From contig CAZPXH010000005.1 in NCBI GenBank assembly GCA_964591085.1, positions 62,001-126,000 on the forward strand: 64,000 bases of DNA, written 5' to 3'. Under the pieces are notes generated by a model. It saw nothing but the letters and a program-made list of their open reading frames with translations, made no database searches and was not told where the DNA came from. Source of the DNA: CAZPXH01 sp964591085 (GTDB lineage: Bacteria > Spirochaetota > Spirochaetia > DSM-27196 > CAZPXH01). Within the stretch, counting starts at the first letter, position 1; every line of letters begins with the position of its first letter. Made by a program: the position numbers and the translations under genes. Below are positions 51,556-58,911 of the stretch, one piece after another.

Positions 51556-52956
51556 ATGGGCCTGCGCCTGTTTGACACGCGGAGACGCGACGTCTTTGAT
51601 TTTCAACCGCTGCAGCAAAACGCGGTCGGCATGTACTGTTGCGGACCCACGGTCTACAACTACACGCACATCGGCAACCTTCGTACTTTCATTTTTGTAG
51701 ACCTGCTCCGGCGGGCCCTGGAACACCTTGGGTACAACGTTCGACACGTCATGAACCTCACGGACGTCGGGCACCTCAGTGATGACGGCGACGAGGGCGA
51801 AGACAAGATGATTCGCAGCGCCCGTGAGCAGGGAAAGACGGTGTGGGAGATCGCCGCATTCTTCACCGATGCCTTCTTTGCTGACACAGACCAGCTGAAC
51901 ATTCTGAGGCCGATCATTACCAGCAAGGCGACTGACCATATCTCCGACATGATCGAGCTCATTCAGCGGCTGGAAGAAAACGGGTTCACCTATCAGGCCG
52001 CCGGGAACGTGTACTTTGACGTTACCATGTTTGAGCGCTATCCGGAGCTCGCGCGGCTGAACATGGATGACATGATCCACGGCATCAGCACCGACGTTGA
52101 CCACAACAAGCGGAACCCGCAGGACTTTGTCCTGTGGTTCACCAACAGCAAGTTCTCCAAGCAGGCGATGGTGTGGGACTCCCCGTGGGGGCGAGGCTAT
52201 CCCGGCTGGCATATTGAGTGCTCCGCCATGAGCATGAAGTATCTTGGGGACCGCTTTGATATCCACTGTGGTGGGGTCGACCTCACGGCGGTACACCATA
52301 CCAACGAAGTTGCCCAATCCGAGGGTGCAACCGGCAAGCATCCCGTAGTCCAGCACTGGATGCATGGTGAGTTCCTTGTCATGGACAACGCAAAGATGTC
52401 CAAGTCATCGGGCGGCTTCATCACGGTGCAGAAGCTCCGTGAACACGGAATTGATCCTCTTGCGTATCGCTACTACGCGCTTGGTGCTCACTACCGTACC
52501 CAGCTGCAGTTCTCCTTTGAGGCCCTGGAGTCCGCGCAGGTGGCCTACCACAATCTCATTGAGCGGGTTGCCCATCTGCAGAAGACCGCGGGCGCCGAGG
52601 TTCACGCAAATGCCCGGCGGATTGCGGAGTTCTGCGATGCGCTGGAAGACGACCTGAACATCCCGCGCGCACTCGCCGCCCTGTGGACAACCGTGAAGTC
52701 GGACCGGGACCCCGCGGAGATCCTTTCAGACCTGTATGCGATGGACGCGGTCTTTGGTCTGAAGCTCCGCGAACGGGCAGAGGCGATCAACAGCGATACC
52801 ATTGAGGATGATATCCAGGCGCTGATTGATGAGCGCAATCAGTCACGCAAGGATCGGAACTTTGCACGCGCGGACCAGATCCGGGACGCTCTGGCAGCAC
52901 GCGGGATTATCCTGGAAGATGGTCCCGAGGGTACCCGCTGGAAACGGGAACTGTAA
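51556..52956 (+). CDS. cysS: cysteinyl-tRNA synthetase
   Basis: 466 residues. Class I motifs are HIGN in CGPTVYNYTHIGNL and KMSKSSG in LVMDNAKMSKSSGGF. The zinc ligands are Cys in YCCGPTVY and WHIECSAMSMK with HCGGVDLT and HHTNEVAQSE. The C-terminal helical region ends RDALAARGIILEDGPEGTRW. The ATG at 51556 follows GGGGGA. It charges tRNA-Cys with cysteine. Confidence 0.96.
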   Translation: MGLRLFDTRRRDVFDFQPLQQNAVGMYCCGPTVYNYTHIGNLRTFIFVDLLRRALEHLGYNVRHVMNLTDVGHLSDDGDEGEDKMIRSAREQGKTVWEIAAFFTDAFFADTDQLNILRPIITSKATDHISDMIELIQRLEENGFTYQAAGNVYFDVTMFERYPELARLNMDDMIHGISTDVDHNKRNPQDFVLWFTNSKFSKQAMVWDSPWGRGYPGWHIECSAMSMKYLGDRFDIHCGGVDLTAVHHTNEVAQSEGATGKHPVVQHWMHGEFLVMDNAKMSKSSGGFITVQKLREHGIDPLAYRYYALGAHYRTQLQFSFEALESAQVAYHNLIERVAHLQKTAGAEVHANARRIAEFCDALEDDLNIPRALAALWTTVKSDRDPAEILSDLYAMDAVFGLKLRERAEAINSDTIEDDIQALIDERNQSRKDRNFARADQIRDALAARGIILEDGPEGTRWKREL

Positions 52957-52973
52957 CCACCCGGGGTCCGAGG

Positions 52974-53510
52974 TTGTCTTTGTTACCAACGGGTTCGTCC
53001 AATGCACTGTTTGACTTCGTGTACCGGGACGTTTTCCCGATCATCTATCGGGTGACCGCGCGGATCACCGGGTCCGGAGAGGCAGCGGAAGAGATCTGCC
53101 AGGAGGCCTTTGTACGGTACCTCAGGCACCAGCACGAGCTATCCGACGAACAGTCTGCGCGGTACTGGCTGATCCGCGTTGCCAAAAATCTGGCGTTCAA
53201 TCGGGTAAAGCGGAGTGCGCGGGAACGGCGGGCCTACGAGCGGCTGCTGAACGACACCTCGGGGGATGCCGGCGATTCGGTCACGCGTCCACTGGACCGG
53301 CAGAACACGCAGGAAGCCGTGCAAATTGCGATACAGCGCTTACCTCTGGATGCTCGCGAGATTATCGTTATGAGGGAGTACGGAGGCCTGAGCTACCGGG
53401 AGATTGCAGCCGTTCTTGGCACTACCGAAGGAACCGTGAAGGTACGGGCTTACCGCGCCCGGAAGAAGCTTGCTGTAATCCTGGGAGACCTTGGCTATGC
53501 TGAAGGCTGA
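52974..53510 (+). CDS. ECF sigma factor
   Basis: 178 residues, beginning with TTG. Region 2 (VFPIIYRVTARITGSGEAAE, EEICQEAFVRYLRH) and region 4 (LPLDAREIIVMREYGGLSYREI, AAVLGTTEGTVKVRAYRARKKL, quoted in parts) are typical of extracytoplasmic-function sigma factors. The next gene overlaps its 3' end and encodes a membrane-anchored candidate anti-sigma factor. It lies 17 bases after cysS. Confidence 0.9.
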   Translation: MSLLPTGSSNALFDFVYRDVFPIIYRVTARITGSGEAAEEICQEAFVRYLRHQHELSDEQSARYWLIRVAKNLAFNRVKRSARERRAYERLLNDTSGDAGDSVTRPLDRQNTQEAVQIAIQRLPLDAREIIVMREYGGLSYREIAAVLGTTEGTVKVRAYRARKKLAVILGDLGYAEG

Positions 53511-54105
53511 CGACAGGCTGCTGTACGCCTACCTGGACCACGAACTTCCGCCGGATCTCTCCCTCGCCTTTGAAGCGCGGCTGGAGCACGACCCCGTATT
53601 GCGCGAAGTCCTTAATCGCGAACAGGCCGTCCGATCCGCGCTTGCGTCAGACCTCAAGGCAATGACTGATGACCCGGAAGTCACGGCGGCGGCGGCGCGC
53701 GTGCGTTCCGCATTGGACTCGCTCCCCCAAACTGCAGAACTCCTGTCTGTCGAGCCCCGCGTCACCCGGCGGACCGCGGTGCTTGGTGCCCTCGGTGCTG
53801 CCGCAGCAACCGCTGCCTTCATCCTGGGACTCCAGGGGATTGCCCGGACCGAAATCCCGGACATTGCCGGCGCTGCACAGTCCGGGACTCCGATCTCTCA
53901 GAGCGCCGCTGATGCCGGTGAGAGAGGCGTTGCCGTCACCGTTGGGGTTCAGGACGTGGAGCAGCTGTTGCAGATTCTCAACGCCCGCAGCGGTATCACC
54001 GAGCTCCGCATTGAGCTACCGGAAACACCGCGCTTTGAGATCATTGGAGACCCAACGCTGATCCGTCGGCCTGCGCAAGAAGCAAGCGGGGAGGGATCGC
54101 CCTGA
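53497..54105 (+). CDS. membrane-anchored anti-sigma factor (candidate)
   Basis: 202 residues. The cytoplasmic N-terminus (LLYAYLDHELPPDLSLAFEA, then RLEHDPVLREVLNREQAVR) resembles the anti-sigma domain, but the zinc ligand pattern His-x3-Cys-x2-Cys is absent. One TM helix (about residues 90–112) follows, then a periplasmic segment. Overlap with the sigma gene supports the role. A TTG-initiated form two codons longer is possible. Confidence 0.78.
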   Translation: MLKADDRLLYAYLDHELPPDLSLAFEARLEHDPVLREVLNREQAVRSALASDLKAMTDDPEVTAAAARVRSALDSLPQTAELLSVEPRVTRRTAVLGALGAAAATAAFILGLQGIARTEIPDIAGAAQSGTPISQSAADAGERGVAVTVGVQDVEQLLQILNARSGITELRIELPETPRFEIIGDPTLIRRPAQEASGEGSP

Positions 54106-54632
54106 TGTCATTCCGGCCCCGAGCTTCCCTGGTATCTGTTGCCATGCTAGTCGGGATGAGCTTGCTTGGGCCATCGGCTGTCCGCGCCCAGGAGGAAGCC
54201 GCAGTACCAACCGAGGAAGAACTCCGGGATTTGCTGAATCTGGTTGTTGACCGCGCGCTCACCGTGGACATCACGGCGCGCATTACAGAGAACGGTGTTG
54301 CAACGGTGTGGGACTTCCGGCTGCGCGAACTCACCGTTTCCGGGCGAGGAGTCGCAATCCGGCTGGAGGGGAGTAACGTCACCGTGGCAGCGGAGTTCAC
54401 GCCATACCGGGATGAAGGCCAGGAGATCTATCTTGTGGCCCAAGGCCAGACCTGGCTCAGCGGGGGTGAGGAAACCGAGATTCGCTACATCCCGGCAATC
54501 CGGAGCACCCCGATACAACCGGACGAGCCGGTGATCTTCTATCCGCTCGGGCAGTCGTTGGAACATGGCGAGGCCGTCTTCAACATTGAGCTTGAAGTTC
54601 GCGTCCGGCCCTACGTCGCAGACCATCTCTGA
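54105..54632 (+). CDS. exported protein of unknown function, 175 aa
   Basis: Start overlaps the previous stop (TGATG). The signal peptide ends near SAVRAQEE. The mature part of about 145 residues has an amphipathic helix, then beta strands (YLVAQGQTWLSGGEETEIRY). It is not recognised. The operon position after sigma and anti-sigma genes suggests an envelope target of that sigma factor. Confidence 0.65.
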   Translation: MSFRPRASLVSVAMLVGMSLLGPSAVRAQEEAAVPTEEELRDLLNLVVDRALTVDITARITENGVATVWDFRLRELTVSGRGVAIRLEGSNVTVAAEFTPYRDEGQEIYLVAQGQTWLSGGEETEIRYIPAIRSTPIQPDEPVIFYPLGQSLEHGEAVFNIELEVRVRPYVADHL

Positions 54633-54645
54633 ACCACCGCCGCAG

Positions 54646-56142
54646 ATGAAACAGCTCACCGGCAGAATCCTCCTGGCTTCCAGCACCCTGTTCCTTGCCG
54701 GATTCATAGCGGTATCCGCCATCATCGGAAGCGTGCCCCGGATTGCTCGGCTTGAGCCGTCTCAGGTCATTGGAGGAGGGCTCGTCCGCATAATTGGAGA
54801 AGGCTTTGGCCAGAGGCGGGGTCCCGCGGTTGTTCTGGTAGCCGGACGGCGGCTACCCCCGGAGCGATACGTGTCCTGGACGGATACCGAGATTCGATTC
54901 CGCAGGCTTGCGGAAGACCCCTCCAGTCTGGTGCAGGTACAAACCCGCGCCGGGTTCAGTAACCCTGCGCTGATCACAAACCCGTCCCGTCTGCCGTTTT
55001 CCAGTGGAGAAGCCGCAGCCGCGGAGATTGCGTCCATAAGTCCCGAGCGGCCCGGAATGGGGGAGACCCTGACCATTTCCGGCACGGGGTTCGGTACAAT
55101 GCCGGGACGCTCCCGCATCACGCTGCCGTTTTCCATTAGTAGCGTAGAGCCCGGCAATCCCTGGAATGAAGACGGATGGGCGGCATCTGCGGAGCGCGTC
55201 CATGACTGGGATGACACGAGAATTGTGGTGGACCTGCCGGACGGTATTGGTGCGGGAGAACTCCGGGTTGTTGCTCTGGCCGGAGAGAGCAATCCGGTGC
55301 CCTTCCTGCCACCAGAACGCGTTGGGAGATGGGATCTGGGGGAGCCGGTTGACCTGGTAATCGGGTACTCGGCCGTGGATCCGGACCGGACCCTGCTCCC
55401 GCTCCCGGTCCGAACCCGGCTGCAACCACGGGTTCAGGATCCCGCCGGCAGCTCAGAAGCGGTCGTTGAGCCTGCCGGCGCAACGGCGTGGATCCCGGCC
55501 CAGCCCGGCCAGGCGCTGCTCCGGGTGGTGCGACGTTATCCAATCCGGACCCAGGTTGTGCCGGGAGCCCTGACCGCCGGACCCTATCCGGACTCGGTAG
55601 CATCGTGGACGCGGTCAGATGCGCAGTATCCCGGAGACGACGCGGCTGTCCAGCGCGCCCTGCGCCTGGGACCCGCGGCCAGCAGCTCTGCCTGGGTTCA
55701 GCTCCAACGGAGCTATGACGCGGTCCGCGCCATTCTGGAACCCGATCCGGAAGCGGAAGCCCGGAGCGCGCTGGAGCTTCTGGAAGGCGGACCGGCCATG
55801 CCCCGTGACTATGCGCTGCTGCTGGTGACCTATCTCCGGGGCCTCGGCTTTCCTGCGCGGAGTGTTCACGGGGTGGTTGCCGACGGAGAGTCCGCGCGGC
55901 AGCACCGATGGGTGGAAGTGTATCTCGCGGACTTCGGGTGGATGCCGATGGATCCGGCTGCCGGAGATGGGGCATTTCCTGCCCTCGTAACAGATCTGGA
56001 AGACCCCGGTGCCTATTATTTGGGTTCCCTGGATGCAATGCGGGTGACCCTCGCGGCGCCCGATGATCGCGATCCCGTTCCGCTTGGAATGGCGGGTGAG
56101 GCGGCTGCTGAGATCAACGTTTCCTACCTGTTCAGCCTCTGA
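54646..56142 (+). CDS. IPT/TIG and transglutaminase-like protein lacking the catalytic Cys
   Basis: 498 residues from the ATG at 54646. A TM or signal segment (about 5–27) is followed by two IPT/TIG Ig-like units (LEPSQVIGGGLVRIIGEGFG and ISPERPGMGETLTISGTGFG) and a C-terminal transglutaminase-like fold (RDYALLLVTYLRGLGFPARS, HRWVEVYLADFGWMPMDP). His420 and Asp436 of the triad are present, but the Cys position (usually C-R-D-Y-A) is Pro386. It is likely a binding or structural module rather than an enzyme. It ends the sigma-factor operon. Confidence 0.8.
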   Translation: MKQLTGRILLASSTLFLAGFIAVSAIIGSVPRIARLEPSQVIGGGLVRIIGEGFGQRRGPAVVLVAGRRLPPERYVSWTDTEIRFRRLAEDPSSLVQVQTRAGFSNPALITNPSRLPFSSGEAAAAEIASISPERPGMGETLTISGTGFGTMPGRSRITLPFSISSVEPGNPWNEDGWAASAERVHDWDDTRIVVDLPDGIGAGELRVVALAGESNPVPFLPPERVGRWDLGEPVDLVIGYSAVDPDRTLLPLPVRTRLQPRVQDPAGSSEAVVEPAGATAWIPAQPGQALLRVVRRYPIRTQVVPGALTAGPYPDSVASWTRSDAQYPGDDAAVQRALRLGPAASSSAWVQLQRSYDAVRAILEPDPEAEARSALELLEGGPAMPRDYALLLVTYLRGLGFPARSVHGVVADGESARQHRWVEVYLADFGWMPMDPAAGDGAFPALVTDLEDPGAYYLGSLDAMRVTLAAPDDRDPVPLGMAGEAAAEINVSYLFSL

Positions 56143-56163
56143 GGGCGGAACTGGTGATTCGCC

Positions 56164-56193
56164 GTGACATCGGCCCGCGTACTCCCCTACAAT
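56164..56193 (+). promoter_or_regulatory. promoter of glyA
   Basis: GTGACA, 18 bases, TACAAT, then seven bases to the ATG at 56201. Initiation at the ATG is expected; no ribosome-binding site is present. Confidence 0.6.
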
Positions 56194-56200
56194 GCGTCAC

Positions 56201-57511
56201 ATGATCGGAATACATCCGCTTTCCGCCCTGCAGGTAACGGATCCCCAAATGTTCGCGGCGGTCCGGAACGAGAGCCTTCGGCAGCACGGCAAGCTGGAAA
56301 TGATAGCCAGCGAGAACTTCACCAGTGAGGCGGTTCTGCAGACCGCCGGCTCGGTCCTGACCAACAAGTACGCAGAGGGGTATCCCGGAAAGCGCTACTA
56401 CGGCGGCTGTGAGTTTGTTGATGTGGCGGAGAACCTGGCCAGGGACCGTGCCTGCGAGCTCTTTGGCGCTGAGTACGCCAATGTTCAACCGCACTCCGGC
56501 AGCAACGCCAACCTCGCGGTCTACATGGCCATTCTCAAGCCCGGAGACACCATCCTTGGGATGGACCTGGCTCACGGTGGTCACCTCACCCATGGCTCTC
56601 CGGTAAATTTCTCCGGGCAGCTCTACAACATCGCCAGCTACGGCGTGCACGAGACCGACGAGCGGATAGACCTGGATGCGGTCCGGGAGCTTGCACTCCG
56701 GACCCGGCCACGCCTGATCATAGCCGGTGCCAGCGCCTACCCCAGAATCATTGACTTTGCGGGATTCCGCGCAATTGCGGATGAGGTCGGTGCCTGGTTC
56801 CTGGTGGACATGGCCCACATCGCTGGGCTTGTTGCCGCCGGAGAGCATCCTTCGCCCGTTCCCCATGCCCACTTTGTCACCACAACTACCCACAAGACGC
56901 TGCGGGGACCCCGCGGCGGTCTGATTCTGGTGGGCTCAGACACGGAGAACAACGCCGGAATCGTTGCGCCAAAGAGCGGACGGACTCGCCGGTGGAGCGA
57001 GGTGATTGACACAAGCGTCATGCCCGGTGTGCAGGGCGGGCCCCTGATGCACATCATTGCCGCCAAGGGCGTGGCATTCCTGGAGGCGCTTCGGCCGGAG
57101 TTCGCCGCCTATCAGGTGCGAATCCGGGAGAACGCCCGAGCTTTGGCAGAAGCGCTCGCCGATGGTGGAGCCCGCCTGATCACCGGTGGTACAGACAATC
57201 ACCTGGTCCTGGTTGACGTGACGCCCTTTGATCTCTCGGGAAAGGATGCGGAGCAGCTCCTGGATGATGCAGGAATCACGTGCAACAAGAACGGCATCCC
57301 TTTTGACAAGCGGAGCCCACTGGTCACCAGTGGAATCCGGCTGGGAACGCCGGCACTCACCACCCGAGGAATGGGCACGGAGGAGATGCAAACCATTGCT
57401 GGTGCTATCCTCAAGATTCTGCGTAATCCGGGCGATGATGACGTCAAAGAACGGGTACTGGAGCAGGTATCCGACCTGACTTCGCGGTACTCTTTGGAGG
57501 TCCAGTATTGA
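56201..57511 (+). CDS. glyA: serine hydroxymethyltransferase
   Basis: 436 residues from the ATG at 56201. An ATG nine bases upstream lies inside the -10 hexamer and is unlikely. The motifs are KLEMIASENFTSEAVLQ, KYAEGYPGKRYYGGCEFVD, the PLP Lys in TTTHKTLRGPRGG, and MGTEEMQTIA at the end. It interconverts serine and glycine with tetrahydrofolate. It can also feed on the glycine made by kbl. Confidence 0.96.
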   Translation: MIGIHPLSALQVTDPQMFAAVRNESLRQHGKLEMIASENFTSEAVLQTAGSVLTNKYAEGYPGKRYYGGCEFVDVAENLARDRACELFGAEYANVQPHSGSNANLAVYMAILKPGDTILGMDLAHGGHLTHGSPVNFSGQLYNIASYGVHETDERIDLDAVRELALRTRPRLIIAGASAYPRIIDFAGFRAIADEVGAWFLVDMAHIAGLVAAGEHPSPVPHAHFVTTTTHKTLRGPRGGLILVGSDTENNAGIVAPKSGRTRRWSEVIDTSVMPGVQGGPLMHIIAAKGVAFLEALRPEFAAYQVRIRENARALAEALADGGARLITGGTDNHLVLVDVTPFDLSGKDAEQLLDDAGITCNKNGIPFDKRSPLVTSGIRLGTPALTTRGMGTEEMQTIAGAILKILRNPGDDDVKERVLEQVSDLTSRYSLEVQY

Positions 57512-57567
57512 CGGCGCAAGAACCCGGGTCCTATGCTCAAGATTCGTAAAGGAGCCCCCGGCTTTCG

Positions 57568-58803
57568 ATGAGTAGTGCACAGCTGCAGCTCACAATGGTC
57601 AACTTCTCGGCGGGCGCCTACATCGTCGTTGAAGGCAAGGAGAACGCAAACGCGTTCTTCATCATTCGTGAGGGCAAGGTCCAGATCTCCAAAGAGACCG
57701 AGATAGTGGAGGAAGAGGGCGGGAACGTCCTCGGACCCGGCGACTTCTTTGGCGTTGTCTCTACCATGTCCTCCCATTCCCACATAGAGACCGCACGCGC
57801 GCTGACCAACTGCTCGCTGATTCAGGTGCAGCGGGAGAACTTCCATCTGCTGATTGAGCGCAACACCCCGGTTGCCATGAAGATCATCCAGAAGTTCTCC
57901 CAGCGGATGCGTCACCTGGATGACGCGCTTGCCCGGCTGACGGTAAAGGGGCATACGTCGGAGATCGACATCGGCCAGCTTTTCACCGTGGCCGAGTACT
58001 ACGCCAAGCAGAACCAGTACAATCAGGCATACTACGCGTATTACAATTACGTGAGGTTCTGCCCCAACGGCCATGATGTGCCAAAGGCTCGGGAGCGCAT
58101 TGCCAAGATCAAGCCATACGCAAACGCGGTCTACCTCGATGGTGACAACAGCAATTTCAATAGGGAGTATCCGGAGAAGACCATGATCTTCTGCGAGGGG
58201 ATGCCCGGCCGTGAGCTGTACATCATCCAGAAGGGGCAGGTGAAGATCACAAAGATCATCAATGACGCCGAGGTGGTCCTCGCCATCCTGAAGTCCAGCG
58301 ACATCTTTGGCGAGATGGCACTCCTGGAGGAGAAACCACGGAGCGCAAGCGCTATCACCATGGAAGACAGCAAGCTGTTGGCGGTGAACAAAGAAAACTT
58401 CGCCCGGATGGTCCAGCAGCAGCCACAGATCATTGCGCGGCTCACCCAGATGCTCGCAGAACGGATCTGGCTGATCTACCGCCAGCTGGCAAACACATTG
58501 CTTCCGGACAAGCTTGGGCGCCTCTACGACACCCTGTACCTCCAGCTTGAGAAGAACCGCGTGCCAATCCGCCCGGGTGAGGCCTACACCTTTGACTTTG
58601 GTACCAAGGAGCTCATTGGAATGGTTGGAATGTCCGCTTCCGAGGCTCAGCCCCTGGTTCGCGAACTGCTGAAGAACAGCAAGATCAAGAGCATGGATCA
58701 GAAACTCCACACCTCTGATGTGGACGAACTCAAGAAACAGGCCGAGTATTACCGCAAAATGCAGCGAATAGAGGCGGCGCGGAAGGCAAGAACCCGCGGC
58801 TAA
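57568..58803 (+). CDS. two-domain cyclic-nucleotide-binding protein
   Basis: 411 residues. CNB domain 1 (about 8–120) has FFGVVSTMSSHSHIETARA where the binding cassette should be, so the conserved Glu/Arg pair is missing. A helical TPR-like linker (about 135–200, YYAKQNQYNQAYYAYYNY) follows. CNB domain 2 (about 205–310) keeps FGEMALL and KPRSASA and should bind ligand. The C-terminal region is helical and ends with basic residues; a winged helix is possible but not clear. It resembles proteins annotated as Crp-like in spirochaetes. AAAGGAG lies upstream. Confidence 0.82.
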   Translation: MSSAQLQLTMVNFSAGAYIVVEGKENANAFFIIREGKVQISKETEIVEEEGGNVLGPGDFFGVVSTMSSHSHIETARALTNCSLIQVQRENFHLLIERNTPVAMKIIQKFSQRMRHLDDALARLTVKGHTSEIDIGQLFTVAEYYAKQNQYNQAYYAYYNYVRFCPNGHDVPKARERIAKIKPYANAVYLDGDNSNFNREYPEKTMIFCEGMPGRELYIIQKGQVKITKIINDAEVVLAILKSSDIFGEMALLEEKPRSASAITMEDSKLLAVNKENFARMVQQQPQIIARLTQMLAERIWLIYRQLANTLLPDKLGRLYDTLYLQLEKNRVPIRPGEAYTFDFGTKELIGMVGMSASEAQPLVRELLKNSKIKSMDQKLHTSDVDELKKQAEYYRKMQRIEAARKARTRG

Positions 58804-58873
58804 GGCCTCAGCGAGGCCCAGTCGAAGCCCCCGGGAGGCCCCGGGTCCTTTGTCCCTGCCAAGCACACGTCAC

Positions 58874-58903
58874 TTGGCGGTGCTGCGGCCCTTTCGGTAC
58901 TAT
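58874..58903 (+). promoter_or_regulatory. promoter of valS
   Basis: TTGGCG, 18 bases, TACTAT, then eight bases to the ATG at 58912, again a leaderless layout. Confidence 0.6.
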
Positions 58904-58911
58904 CGCCGACC

